DNA of 64,000 bases from Ignavibacteriales bacterium (GTDB lineage Bacteria > Bacteroidota > Ignavibacteria > Ignavibacteriales > Ignavibacteriaceae). The notes under the pieces were generated by a model. It searched no databases, had not been told where the DNA came from, and saw only the letters and a list, made by a program, of their open reading frames with translations. The stretch spans positions 310,001 to 374,000 of the forward strand of contig JADJIA010000001.1 in NCBI GenBank assembly GCA_016707285.1, read 5' to 3'. A program made the translations under genes and the position numbers. This document shows positions 21,257-30,182 of this stretch, one piece after another; the stretch's first letter is position 1; the number at the start of each line of letters is the position of its first letter.

Positions 21257-22075
21257 TTAGTTCAAAATCCCCTCTTTTTTTGCCCAATAGTTAAAACCCT
21301 CTTCAAGTTGTTCAAATGAATCAATCGAAAAGAGAATTGGTTGCAAGTGCCACACCTCATATTCCTGTGAAGTAATTTTGTAAGGATCAAAATCGATCAC
21401 CTGAACTTCTGAACCGAGTGCGTGATCCACTTCTTTAAAAGAAGAAACTATTCCGGCTCCATATATTCTTCTGCCTGCCGAATTGGTTATTAAACCAAAT
21501 TCAACTGTGAACCAATGAAATCTTTCAAGAAATATCTGCTGCTCCCCTTTCGCAACCAACGCTGCTTCGCCAAACTTTTGATAAAAATTTGCAAAATTTG
21601 GATTGGTTAAAAGAGGCATGTGCCCAAATATGTCGTGGAAACAGTCGGGCGCCGGTGTGTAATCTATTTCATGCCTTTCACGCACATAATCGGTGGATGG
21701 GAAAATTCTGTCACGGAGCAGATTAAAAAAGTTTTGTGCCTGAATCAACCCCGGAACTCTGCCAACCCGCCAGCCTGTTGCTTCATAAAGAACACTGCTC
21801 AGTTTTTTCAACGAAGGGATCTCTTTTCCGGAAAAACCCATCAACTCCACCCCCTTTATATATTCATCGCATACTCGTCCTTCAAGAAGACCCGTTTGGC
21901 GATTGTATAGATACCCCCATACATCGTTTTCTTCCTTGGAATAGTGGGGGGTCACAATCTCGTCACCAACAGGTGGCAGTGAATTCAGGGTTTGAGGAAT
22001 ACACCTTGGATCAATCCCCTCCTCAGCTGCTTTTTCATAAGCTCCGGTTACTTTTTTTTCTTCTTTCTCCATCAT
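21257..22075 (-). CDS. phhA: Phenylalanine 4-monooxygenase (pterin-dependent aromatic amino acid hydroxylase)
   Basis: 272 residues, the short bacterial form without the regulatory ACT domain. It hydroxylates phenylalanine to tyrosine with O2, ferrous iron and tetrahydrobiopterin. The iron ligands are His147 and His152 in 'PDCFHDIFGHMPLL' and Glu192 in 'FTVEFGLI'. The start at 22075 gives 'MMEKEEKK'; the second Met may equally be used. Downstream genes bcp, PTPS, folE and SDR follow within short gaps, and nadA ends 31 bases upstream. The presence of pterin genes in the same run strongly supports the cofactor assignment. Tyrosine and tryptophan hydroxylases share the fold, but bacterial members of this length act on phenylalanine. 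Confidence 0.93.
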   Translation of the reverse strand: MMEKEEKKVTGAYEKAAEEGIDPRCIPQTLNSLPPVGDEIVTPHYSKEENDVWGYLYNRQTGLLEGRVCDEYIKGVELMGFSGKEIPSLKKLSSVLYEATGWRVGRVPGLIQAQNFFNLLRDRIFPSTDYVRERHEIDYTPAPDCFHDIFGHMPLLTNPNFANFYQKFGEAALVAKGEQQIFLERFHWFTVEFGLITNSAGRRIYGAGIVSSFKEVDHALGSEVQVIDFDPYKITSQEYEVWHLQPILFSIDSFEQLEEGFNYWAKKEGILN

Positions 22076-22106
22076 TTGTCTCTCCTCCGTATGTTGTTGG
22101 GATCTC

Positions 22107-23063
22107 TTAATTACTCATCTCAAGCATTTTCTCAAGCGGTCTTAAGGCTTTTACTCTGATAACTTCCGGCATTGTTATTTCCGGAGAACGATTTACCATA
22201 CACAAATATAATTTTTCAATTGTATTTAATTTCATATATGGACAATTATTGCAGTTGCACGATTCTTCCTCGCCTGGAGCAGGAATAAACCTCTTTGCCG
22301 GCATGGCTTTTTCCATCTGATAGATGATCCCGGGTTCGGTCGCAACAATGTATTCGGTAGAAGGATCGGTCTGAACAAATTTTAACAAGGCAGAAGTTGA
22401 TCCGATGAAAAAGGCTTTTTCAAGGAGATGATCTTCACATTCGGGATGTGCAATCAGTTTAGCCTTTGGGTTTTGCAGCATCAATTCAAGTATTTTTCTG
22501 TCACTGAATGTCTCATGAACTATACATGAACCCTCCCAGAGCACCATTTCCCGTCCGGTCTTGCTTGCTATGTATTTGCCAAGATTTTTATCCGGAGCAA
22601 AGATGATTGGCTGGTTTTCAGGAATTTGTCTCACAATTTTTTCAGCATTGCTCGAAGTTACGATTATGTCGCTCAATGCCTTTATTTCTGAAGAACAGTT
22701 TATATAGCTTAATACTAAATGATCTGGATACTTGTTTTTAAACTCGGTAAATTTATCTGCGGGACAACTGTCGGCAAGTGAACATCCTGCATCCATATCG
22801 GGCAACAGTATCAGTTTTTCCGGATTGAGAATTTTTGCCGTTTCTGCCATAAAATGGACGCCACAAAAAACTATGACATCTGCTTTCGATTCTTTCGCTT
22901 TCCTGGCAAGTTCAAGGCTGTCTCCAATAAAATCGGCAAGTTCCTGAATGTCCCCTGTCTGGTAGTAGTGTGCCAAAATTACAGCGTTCATCTCTTCCTT
23001 GAGACGGATGATTTCCTTCTCATAATCAATAGAAGGTTTGTTTCCAATAAGTTCTTTAATCAT
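22107..23063 (-). CDS. nadA: Quinolinate synthase
   Basis: It condenses iminoaspartate with dihydroxyacetone phosphate to quinolinate for NAD synthesis, using a [4Fe-4S] cluster. Motifs seen are '[23 protein letters not shown]', '[17 protein letters not shown]', '[12 protein letters not shown]', 'HPEC' and a late '[10 protein letters not shown]'. An upstream ATG at 23147 would add 28 residues unlike the family, so I place the start at 23063, where the protein begins '[11 protein letters not shown]' (318 residues) with a purine-rich AGAGAAA about ten bases upstream. It is the first gene of the run nadA, phhA, bcp, PTPS, folE, SDR, and is divergent from the deacetylase at 23347. Confidence 0.93.
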   Translation of the reverse strand: MIKELIGNKPSIDYEKEIIRLKEEMNAVILAHYYQTGDIQELADFIGDSLELARKAKESKADVIVFCGVHFMAETAKILNPEKLILLPDMDAGCSLADSCPADKFTEFKNKYPDHLVLSYINCSSEIKALSDIIVTSSNAEKIVRQIPENQPIIFAPDKNLGKYIASKTGREMVLWEGSCIVHETFSDRKILELMLQNPKAKLIAHPECEDHLLEKAFFIGSTSALLKFVQTDPSTEYIVATEPGIIYQMEKAMPAKRFIPAPGEEESCNCNNCPYMKLNTIEKLYLCMVNRSPEITMPEVIRVKALRPLEKMLEMSN

Positions 23064-23235
23064 GAACTGTTTCTCTAATTTCTCATTTTTGAAAATTTTT
23101 TCTCTGTATCGGAAATTTATAGATATTTTTATTAATAATATAGCCAACAGGAAAAGTTTTTCTTTGGCACGATAATTGAGTCATTTAATGCCTAGATGAG
23201 ATGTTCCTAAAACCCTCCTTATAGTAACACACAAT

Positions 23236-23269
23236 TACTGCCGAAAATGCGCCCTCTTTTTCGGCAGTA
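23236..23269. other. Perfect 12-bp inverted repeat between divergent genes
   Basis: Arms TACTGCCGAAAA and TTTTCGGCAGTA flank a ten-base loop. It lies in the 283-bp gap between the nadA start (23063) and the divergent deacetylase (23347). No long T run follows on either strand, so it is not an ordinary terminator. It could be an operator, a leader hairpin, or the remains of a terminator. Nothing else recognisable is in this gap. Confidence 0.6.
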
Positions 23270-23346
23270 CCTCTTTTAAACCCGTTTCAGAGTGATTTAA
23301 GTTTCGTAAATTTAAAAAGTCTTTTGCAAAAAATTTTTGGATCCTG

Positions 23347-24462
23347 ATGTTTAAGTCACTACTGTTTTTTATACTTCCCTTTTTCACCCTCTTCGCTCAA
23401 GACAGCCTGTCGTTCATCATCAGGGTTGATGATGTCCAGTCACGAAATGTCTCTTATGTGCCGGCAGGGATAGCTCCTTTTGAGAATGCAGTTGAATTAA
23501 GGGGTGGCAAGGTTACATGGGCAGTGATTCCCCACCGGCTTATTGAAAATATGAACACTTCAGGAATTTTGACTCAACAGTTGATCTCAACGGTTGCAAA
23601 AGGTCACGAAATTGCCCAACATGGTTATAATCATATCTGCCCAAAGTGTAACGGCACAAGTCACGAATACTATTGTTCAAGTCAGTATTTTAATCATCCG
23701 TATGCTGTGCAGAATAATATGACTCAACTTGGACTTGATTTGCTTCTCGATTCCCTTGGTCAGATTCCAAAATCATTTGTCCCGCCCGGTCATCAGGTTG
23801 ATACCACATCATATCGGGTTTTGGTTGATAATAATTTTGAATTTTTGTCTTCAAACGGTGTAACAAAAAGTTATATTTTCCCCGGACTCTTCAATTTACG
23901 CCACCACCAGGAATATACCTGGGAATTAACACAGGCGAATTATCAAACCAAACTGTCACAGGCTCTTTTTGATATCAAGACTAATGGGATGTCAGATAAA
24001 TATTTTATCATACTGCTACACGATCCTTTCATAAGGCAGGGATATCAAAATGGAATTGTGGTAAATTGGATGGGAGAGTTGCTCGACTCACTTAACAGTA
24101 CATTTGGTGACAGAATTAAATATAAAACCCTCAGTGAGGCTGCTAAAGCATTTCGAGATGCAGGAACTTCGATCGCCGATGGTAGTGAAAACTTTAATAT
24201 CCAGTTCAAGCTGAAGCAGAACTTCCCAAACCCTTTTAATCCTTCAACCATCATCTCATTTCAAGCACCAAACGAAGGCACAGCACTTCTAAAAGTGTAT
24301 GATATGCTTGGGAATGAAATAGTTACGCTTCTGAATGGACCGATATCGGCAGGGGAACATTCTGTCAGGTTTGATGCAAACGGGATGGCGAGTGGTGTAT
24401 ATTTTTACAGATTAACGATAAATGGTTCAACACTTTCTGGGAAAATGTTGCTCGGGAAGTAA
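23347..24462 (+). CDS. T9SS-exported polysaccharide deacetylase-like protein (DUF2334 type)
   Basis: 371 residues. Signal peptide at 1-17 ends 'FTLFAQ'. The catalytic domain spans about residues 22-270, with the metal-binding 'FIIRVDDV' at 22-29, 'GHEIAQHGYNH' near 90 giving the His-x3-His pair, 'PPGHQVD' near 145 and 'IILLHDPF' near 222. These fit NodB-fold carbohydrate esterases of the DUF2334 kind. An unusual Cys-rich insertion 'CPKCNGTSHEYYC' follows the His motif and may bind a metal. The last 85 residues are a T9SS sorting domain with 'QNFPNPFNPSTIISF'. It likely removes acetyl groups from surface or environmental glycans; the actual substrate is unknown. Confidence 0.85.
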   Translation: MFKSLLFFILPFFTLFAQDSLSFIIRVDDVQSRNVSYVPAGIAPFENAVELRGGKVTWAVIPHRLIENMNTSGILTQQLISTVAKGHEIAQHGYNHICPKCNGTSHEYYCSSQYFNHPYAVQNNMTQLGLDLLLDSLGQIPKSFVPPGHQVDTTSYRVLVDNNFEFLSSNGVTKSYIFPGLFNLRHHQEYTWELTQANYQTKLSQALFDIKTNGMSDKYFIILLHDPFIRQGYQNGIVVNWMGELLDSLNSTFGDRIKYKTLSEAAKAFRDAGTSIADGSENFNIQFKLKQNFPNPFNPSTIISFQAPNEGTALLKVYDMLGNEIVTLLNGPISAGEHSVRFDANGMASGVYFYRLTINGSTLSGKMLLGK

Positions 24463-24484
24463 AAAACGGTTTTCGATTCTCTTT

Positions 24485-25260
24485 TTAGATTATTCCCAAA
24501 CCCAATAAAACACCGATTAAAATTAACATAATTGCGACAAGGCTTTTGTACAGCTCAAGAGTTACCTTCTTCAGAAGTTTTTTCCCGATTAAGGCACCTG
24601 TCATGGCTGATAACATTGCCGGGATCAATAGTGGAAGATTGGCCCGCTAGATCAGCATCCACAAATCTGGTTGAATAAACCGATAGACGCGATATATCTA
24701 TAAGACATGCAATAGCCACACCTGTGGCTATGTAACCTTCCTTACTTAACCCGGCTTTGATCAAAAACGCACTACGAATTGCCCCCTGAATCCCGGTCAA
24801 ACCACCTAAAAATCCACTCAGCAGGCCCCCGTAAATCATTTTATCTTCGCCAAACTGGAGTTTTTTAAATGCCGGAATCAATTCAAGAACCGCAAAAACC
24901 ACCAAGAAGAACACCAATAATCAGATTCACCGGCAAAACTTCATATCTGCTTCCACCTATGGAATAACTGTACAATACAGGCATCTCAGTAATCCCCGTA
25001 AGCAGCCAGGCTCCCAAAAAGGATGCAAATATTGCAGGTATGCCAAACCGGATCAAAACATTGCGAGCAATATTTTTTCTTACAAGAATCAATTTGAAAA
25101 TATTGTTGGTGAAGTGTACAACACCTGTGAGGGCAATTGCCACTTCGACAGGAAAGAAAAACACCATGACCGGTGTTAAAATTGTACCGAGTCCAAAGCC
25201 GGAAAAAAATGTGAGGAGTGATGCAAGGAGGGCTACTGCGCTAACGGCAAAAATTTCCAT
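24485..25260 (-). CDS. Sulfite exporter TauE/SafE family permease, broken by two extra bases
   Basis: Repaired length is 257 residues, the family's usual size, with about eight hydrophobic segments. The first part (25260-24883) begins 'MEIFAVSAVALLASLLTFFSGFGLG', the glycine-rich first helix. It shifts frame near 24900-24915, and the second part carries 'GLLSGFLGGLTGIQGAIRSAFLIKAGL', the second half-repeat hallmark. A second shift near 24650 restores 'RANLPLLIPAMLSAMTGALIGKKLL' and a last helix ending 'GLGII' with stop at 24485. Each shift is undone by deleting one base. Members move sulfite, sulfoacetate or other anions; the substrate here is unknown. It converges on the deacetylase and lies 8 bases after the aroB start. 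Confidence 0.85.
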
Positions 25261-25268
25261 ATTACAGC

Positions 25269-26342
25269 TTAACCGATTGTACTCTTCATATAGTCAATTG
25301 CTTCAAGAACATCTTGCTTCTCACAAGTTACATCGATATGCAAGCTTCCGGGTTGACTAATAAGAACAAACTTGACTTCGCCGTTTACTCTCTTTTTGTC
25401 CCCCTGCATTGCCAAATAGACAGACTCAGTTGAGTAAGTATTTATCTTTTCATCAACTTTATAACGCCCGAGAAGATCTAAAACCTTCTCCATCACTTTA
25501 TTATCCATGACACCCATTTTGTGGGCAAGAAATGTAGCTCCGCGCAGTCCCGCAATCACACCGATACCATGTTTTACTGAAAATCCGGAAACTGACTCTA
25601 TTGCATGACCAAATGTATGACCCAGATTCAGTGAATGTCTCATTTTTAAGTCTTTTTTATCCTGAGTTACGACATCGTTTTTTATCTGCGCCGACTTACC
25701 TATCAAGTAGAGCAAATCATCCTCGGGTAGATCGAGACTGCCGTCAAGCCGCGAATAACAATAATCAAAAAAGTTTGAGTCGATTAACGCATACTTTAAC
25801 ACTTCCCCCATTCCACTCAGAACATCTTCCTGTTTGAGTGTCGAGAGAAACTTTGAGGAAGTAATTACCTGCTCAGGTTCATAAAAACTGCCGATAAAAT
25901 TTTTGTATTTTTTGTAGTTAACGCCGGTTTTTCCACCTATACTGCTGTCAACCATCGCAAGAAGTGTAGTGGGAACATGAATTAATCTTGTCCCTCGCAT
26001 AAAAGTTGAGGCAGCAAACGACCCCGTGTCACCGGTTATTCCCCCTCCGATTACAATAATATAACTGCTTCTGTCTGCGTTGTTTTCAAGGAGAAAGTCG
26101 TAAATCTTGTAGATGCTCTCAAAAGATTTATATTCTTCGGTGGCGTTTAAAACAAAACAATTTTTATCAGTAAACAGATGCTTAAATTGATCGTGATAAA
26201 TTTTATGAACATTTGAATCGACGATATAAAAACAACTGTTTGAGTTTGCGATACCCTCAATTTTCCCAATCACTCCTTCTATTGATGATATGATTGAGTA
26301 GTTAAACGACCCGTTGTTGCTTTCAATGGTAATATTTCTCAA
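25269..26342 (-). CDS. aroB: 3-dehydroquinate synthase
   Basis: 357 residues. It cyclises DAHP to 3-dehydroquinate, the second shikimate-pathway step, using NAD and a divalent metal. The NAD-binding 'VIGGGITGDTGSFAASTFMRG' lies near 100-120, with 'PTTLLAMVDSSIGGKTGVN', 'GMGEVLKYALI' and the metal-binding 'LNLGHTFGHAIE' following in order. Its ATG overlaps the stop of aroK by four bases (ATGA), so the two are translationally coupled. Together they supply chorismate for aromatic amino acids, which is of note beside the nearby phenylalanine hydroxylase genes. Confidence 0.95.
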   Translation of the reverse strand: MRNITIESNNGSFNYSIISSIEGVIGKIEGIANSNSCFYIVDSNVHKIYHDQFKHLFTDKNCFVLNATEEYKSFESIYKIYDFLLENNADRSSYIIVIGGGITGDTGSFAASTFMRGTRLIHVPTTLLAMVDSSIGGKTGVNYKKYKNFIGSFYEPEQVITSSKFLSTLKQEDVLSGMGEVLKYALIDSNFFDYCYSRLDGSLDLPEDDLLYLIGKSAQIKNDVVTQDKKDLKMRHSLNLGHTFGHAIESVSGFSVKHGIGVIAGLRGATFLAHKMGVMDNKVMEKVLDLLGRYKVDEKINTYSTESVYLAMQGDKKRVNGEVKFVLISQPGSLHIDVTCEKQDVLEAIDYMKSTIG

Positions 26343-26902
26343 ATGATCCTCCGGGTATCCGATTTTCCTGTTCTGATCCTTCTCACAATTTTATCTATGC
26401 TCTTTCCAAAGTCACGGGCGTCTGTCTCAATAGTGATATCAGCGTCTTCATAACCTTCTCTCCTCTGTTCGAGAAGTACCGTAAGTTTTTCCATTGCTTC
26501 TTTTTCACTCATTTCTTCCTCCATTTCAGATCGAAACAGGGGTCGATTTGTTTTTTTTCTAAGTCGCTGATAAATTATCGGCAATTCTGCTTTTAAATAA
26601 ATAATAAGTCCGTGTGATTTACACAACTTTCGATTTGATAAGTCAATTAATGATCCACCACCAAGTGATATTACAGCATTTTTTTTTTGGCACAGTTCAA
26701 TAAGTTTTGTTTTTTCAAGTTCACGGAAGTATTTTTCACCATTCTCAATTACGATTTTTGATACAGAACATCCTGAATCCTTTTCGATTTCACGATCAAT
26801 GTCATAAAAATCCCAGCCGAGACAATTTGCTATAACTCTGCCAAGAGTGGTCTTCCCGGTACCCATAAATCCTGTTAAAAACAAAAGTTCATTTCGGTTC
26901 AT
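26339..26902 (-). CDS. aroK: Shikimate kinase
   Basis: 187 residues. It phosphorylates shikimate with ATP. The P-loop 'LTGFMGTGKTTLGRVIA' is at residues 8-24, the shikimate-binding 'FYDIDREIE' near 32-40, 'FRELE' near 59 and 'ISLGGGSLI' near 78, and the lid region 'RPLF' near 120. All family residues appear to be in place. It is immediately upstream of aroB with an ATGA overlap, and 6 bases downstream of the barrel gene at 26909. Confidence 0.95.
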   Translation of the reverse strand: MNRNELLFLTGFMGTGKTTLGRVIANCLGWDFYDIDREIEKDSGCSVSKIVIENGEKYFRELEKTKLIELCQKKNAVISLGGGSLIDLSNRKLCKSHGLIIYLKAELPIIYQRLRKKTNRPLFRSEMEEEMSEKEAMEKLTVLLEQRREGYEDADITIETDARDFGKSIDKIVRRIRTGKSDTRRII

Positions 26903-26908
26903 ACGGAT

Positions 26909-27628
26909 CTACAATCCATATTTTACACCAAGAAGAAACACACTTCCTTCAAGAGAAAGTTTCTGGTAAAAATCTCTTTTCCCCAATTTCACATTCTTCC
27001 CCTCAAATGTTCCATTTAGCGACTCATACTCGCCATTAAACTCAACCTCAGGGTCTCTGAATTTCATCGTGAAAAAAAAACTTAAATTCTGATTCAAATA
27101 ATACTCTAATCCTGTTAAAACATGAATGCCGTAACTCACTTTTGATCCCCCGGATGAAAGAGATATCCCGGCAACCTCCCGTAGTGAATTGTAGAAATAA
27201 AGTCCGGCACCACCACCGATATTCACTCTGAAATTTTCAGAACTGAATGGAAGGCGGTATTCGATAGTGAGTTCGACAGGTACAAAATTGTAACCGTCTT
27301 TTACGGGGATATAAATGGTACCTTCCTGACTGTCAACAGTCTGACCATAGTATTCAGTTTCTTTTCTCAAATATTCTACCGAAATTACACCGGCAATATC
27401 CTCCGTCAAATCATAACTTAATGCAAGATGTGGGAAAACCCGTGAGCCAAGACCAATCTCGATCTCTCGTAAATCATAGTCTGATGCATTGCTGTAAGGA
27501 TAAATTCGTGAAGATGTGCTGTAACCGGTTCCAACCGAGACCTCGAAGATCCCTTGTCCGGATGCAGATGAGAAAACTGTGATAAAACAAACTGCGATTG
27601 TCAAAAAAAATTTCATTTCAACATCCAA
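26909..27628 (-). CDS. Small outer-membrane beta-barrel protein, function unknown
   Basis: 239 residues with a signal peptide of the form 'MKFFLTIAVCFITVFSSASGQ'; the start may be the second Met of 'MDVEMK', four codons in. The mature part is rich in alternating hydrophobic strands, with an eight-strand size, and ends 'FLLGVKYGL', similar to OmpW/OmpA-like porin-family proteins (outer membrane protein beta-barrel). No catalytic motif is seen. It precedes aroK by 6 bases and may share its mRNA; the barrel gene itself follows a terminator (27655-27698). Confidence 0.7.
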   Translation of the reverse strand: MDVEMKFFLTIAVCFITVFSSASGQGIFEVSVGTGYSTSSRIYPYSNASDYDLREIEIGLGSRVFPHLALSYDLTEDIAGVISVEYLRKETEYYGQTVDSQEGTIYIPVKDGYNFVPVELTIEYRLPFSSENFRVNIGGGAGLYFYNSLREVAGISLSSGGSKVSYGIHVLTGLEYYLNQNLSFFFTMKFRDPEVEFNGEYESLNGTFEGKNVKLGKRDFYQKLSLEGSVFLLGVKYGL

Positions 27629-27654
27629 TTTATAATTATCGTAACGATATAAAA

Positions 27655-27698
27655 AACCCCACCTTAATTGTCAAACGACAATATTAAAGATGGGGTTC
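27655..27698 (-). terminator. Rho-independent terminator of the PpiC-type foldase gene
   Basis: On the minus strand a long imperfect hairpin pairs AACCCCATCTTTAAT with a matching ATTAAGGTGGGGTT arm around a short loop, followed at once by a T run. It lies 12 bases past the stop at 27710 and before the next gene at 27628, so it separates the two transcription units. Confidence 0.85.
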
Positions 27699-27709
27699 AA
27701 AAAATTAGA

Positions 27710-29782
27710 TCAATTTTGAGGGAAGTATTTTACATTTGCCTCTTTTTTCATCGTTTCCATCCACTGCTGGAACGCTGCCTGACGACGCTCGCCAAGTATC
27801 TGATCTCTAATGGTGTTTCTCTGAGCAAGGAACTTCTGTTCGTCAAAATTTTGCCTCATTTTAACTATCATCAGATAATATCCTCTCATCCCTTTTACAG
27901 GACCGGTAACTTTGTTAAGTTCAGCTTTGGTAGCTGCATAACTAAAAGCGTAATCCATTCCAAGTGATGGGATGTTCCCTGCGACTGTAAATGAATCAGC
28001 GGTACCAAAACGGATGTTTTTGTCAAATGATGGGGCTTTTGCAAGATCATTTCCAATCTTGGCTTTAACACCATTCATAACCTCAAGTGCCATTGCATAT
28101 TTTTTCTGACGGATGACACCCCCGGTAACATCTTCCTTTACAGCATCAAATTTCTTAACACCTGCTTCATTTACTTCGGTGATCTGAGCAACAACAAATT
28201 GATCACCAACAGATGAAACTGGTGAAAAATCGTTTAATCCCTCTTTGAAAGCGAAAGCTACAAGATTTCTGCTGTATCCAAGTCCGGGAACTGCGGCAAC
28301 TTCTTCAGTGAAAGGAGTTGATTCCTGCATTTCAAGATTTTTTGATTTGGCAGCTTTTTCAAGACCTTCACTTTTAGCAAGTTTTAACAGGTCTTCAGCA
28401 TCTCTTCTTACAAGAGTCATCGATTCAGGAGAGTAATTGAGTTTTTTAACAATCTTCTCAACAACCAATTTCTTTGAAGAACGATCAAGAACTTTTATGA
28501 TATGGTAACCATAATCGGTCTTAACAGGCGCTTGAATCTGTCCAACAGGGCCGTTAAAACATGCATCTTCAAACGGCTTTACCATTGCCCCTTTGCCAAA
28601 CCAGCCAAGGTCTCCACCTCTGGCGGCTGAGCCCGGGTCTTTAGATAATTCTTTAGCGGTGGCTTCAAAATTTCTCCCGCCTTTAAGTTCTTCGTAAAGT
28701 TTGGTAGCAGCATCCAGATCGGCTTTGTCATTCTCCGTTTTTGGTAGAAGAATGTGAGCAGCTCTTGCAAACGGGTCTGTTCCTTCAACAACTGAAGAAA
28801 TTTTATAAATACCAAACTCTCCTTCACCGGCAACAGGTCCAATTACTTCCCCACCTTTGATTTCAGCTATATTCGCCATCAATCCGGCAGGTACCATATT
28901 TACAGACAAAGTGTCTTTCGAATATGGGGATTCACTCTGTGATTCAACAAAACTTTGGAAAGTGTTTATTGTATCAGCTTTAATTTTTTTAACAACATTG
29001 TTCAAAAGTGTCATTACAGCATTGCTGTCTTTGGCAGATGGAACAATTTTTAATGTTACAAATTTAAGCTTGCGGCTTGCTTCCTGTTTGTAGAGATAAC
29101 TATTCTTTGAATAAAAATCTTTAAGTTCATCGTCGGATGGTTTGATTGTTGAATCAGGATAAACATTCAAATCAAGTAGTGCATACTCAGCACTCAATTT
29201 GAGTTCCTGATCTACAAATTTCCGTCTGATATCAGCATCTGTAACAACAACGCCGGCACCAACAATTGCCTGGAGTTTTTCACCAAGTATTTGTTGTCTG
29301 ACTGCATTTTCAACCATCACGATATTTTGTTTATTCCGCGGGTCTTTAATTGCAGCTTCATATTCAGCTCGCTTAAAAACACCACTCGAATCCATGAACT
29401 GGCTCTTAAGATATTCAGGAGGGTTATCTCCCAAAATTACATTTCGTACTTCATCATCAGATACTGTAATGCCATATTTTTTATATGCAGCTTCAACGAT
29501 TTTGCCTTGTACAAATCGCTCCCAGGCTTGTTCTCTGAACATTGACTCGTTAGTCATGTCAGGTTCCTGTCCGCTTTGTTTTAGCTGTTGCAGATAGTCC
29601 TGATAATAGGTTTCAAATTCTTGAACAGTTACTTTATCACCACTTATCTCGCCAATGTTTCCTCTGTCATTCATCAAATTCGAGAAATTCATGTCACTGA
29701 CGACCATAAACAATATGAAGATTCCACCAACTGTAAGAATGAACCATGGAGCTAAACTCCTGATCCTTTCCATATTACCCAT
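27710..29782 (-). CDS. Membrane-anchored periplasmic peptidyl-prolyl isomerase / chaperone (PpiD/SurA-like)
   Basis: 690 residues from the start I prefer. The frame is open up to an ATG at 29887, but the ATG at 29782 ('MGNMERIRSLAPWF') has a GGAGG eleven bases upstream and begins directly before the membrane helix (residues 12-32, 'FILTVGGIFILFMVV'). Next comes a SurA_N-like chaperone region ('VTVQEFETYYQDYLQQL'), then a rotamase domain near residues 330-440 containing 'AAHILLPKT', 'GGDLGWFGKGAMVKPFEDACF' and 'TDYGYHIIKV', which are PpiC hallmarks. A second, degenerate PPIase-like region follows. It should help fold exported and outer-membrane proteins. The whole plan matches PpiD rather than soluble SurA. 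Confidence 0.88.
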   Translation of the reverse strand: MGNMERIRSLAPWFILTVGGIFILFMVVSDMNFSNLMNDRGNIGEISGDKVTVQEFETYYQDYLQQLKQSGQEPDMTNESMFREQAWERFVQGKIVEAAYKKYGITVSDDEVRNVILGDNPPEYLKSQFMDSSGVFKRAEYEAAIKDPRNKQNIVMVENAVRQQILGEKLQAIVGAGVVVTDADIRRKFVDQELKLSAEYALLDLNVYPDSTIKPSDDELKDFYSKNSYLYKQEASRKLKFVTLKIVPSAKDSNAVMTLLNNVVKKIKADTINTFQSFVESQSESPYSKDTLSVNMVPAGLMANIAEIKGGEVIGPVAGEGEFGIYKISSVVEGTDPFARAAHILLPKTENDKADLDAATKLYEELKGGRNFEATAKELSKDPGSAARGGDLGWFGKGAMVKPFEDACFNGPVGQIQAPVKTDYGYHIIKVLDRSSKKLVVEKIVKKLNYSPESMTLVRRDAEDLLKLAKSEGLEKAAKSKNLEMQESTPFTEEVAAVPGLGYSRNLVAFAFKEGLNDFSPVSSVGDQFVVAQITEVNEAGVKKFDAVKEDVTGGVIRQKKYAMALEVMNGVKAKIGNDLAKAPSFDKNIRFGTADSFTVAGNIPSLGMDYAFSYAATKAELNKVTGPVKGMRGYYLMIVKMRQNFDEQKFLAQRNTIRDQILGERRQAAFQQWMETMKKEANVKYFPQN

Positions 29783-30146
29783 ATTTAAGATTGCCTCCGG
29801 GATTTTTTTTAAACGAATTACAAATTTAGTGTTATTCACCATTAAAATCAATTTATTTCTAAAGTTTATTTTTAAACCTGACCGCACTACCCAAATTTTT
29901 CAGCTCATCTGAAAATTTGGTGGCATCTTTATTAACTCTTAATTTGCACAATTTAATAAAACATGCTCCAAGACGAACTTTCGACCAGTTGTAAAACTGA
30001 AAAATATTCTACATAATGGTGACATTAGTCACAAGTTCAATTCTATTTTAGCTGATGCAGATATCGATAGTGTTTTTGTTGTCAATAGAAGTTGACTCCA
30101 GAACTTGAATAATAGGGTTCCCCCGAAAATTTATTTTTTCAACCTC
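29783..30146. other. Gap upstream of the foldase gene, no gene seen
   Basis: About 360 bases between the foldase start and the candidate promoter at 30147. I see no open reading frame with codon-like content, no tRNA and no clear hairpin. It must hold the foldase promoter on the minus strand, but no element stands out in the AT-rich sequence. Confidence 0.5.
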
Positions 30147-30175
30147 TTGACTTTATCAAATTTTAAATGTAATTT
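30147..30175 (+). promoter_or_regulatory. Candidate sigma70-like promoter for the structured RNA
   Basis: TTGACT at 30147-30152 and TAATTT at 30170-30175 are separated by 17 bases, the ideal spacing. Transcription would begin near 30182, just ahead of the structured region ending in a terminator at 30383. In AT-rich DNA such matches occur by chance, so this is a modest call. Confidence 0.4.
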
Positions 30176-30182
30176 ATTTCCA

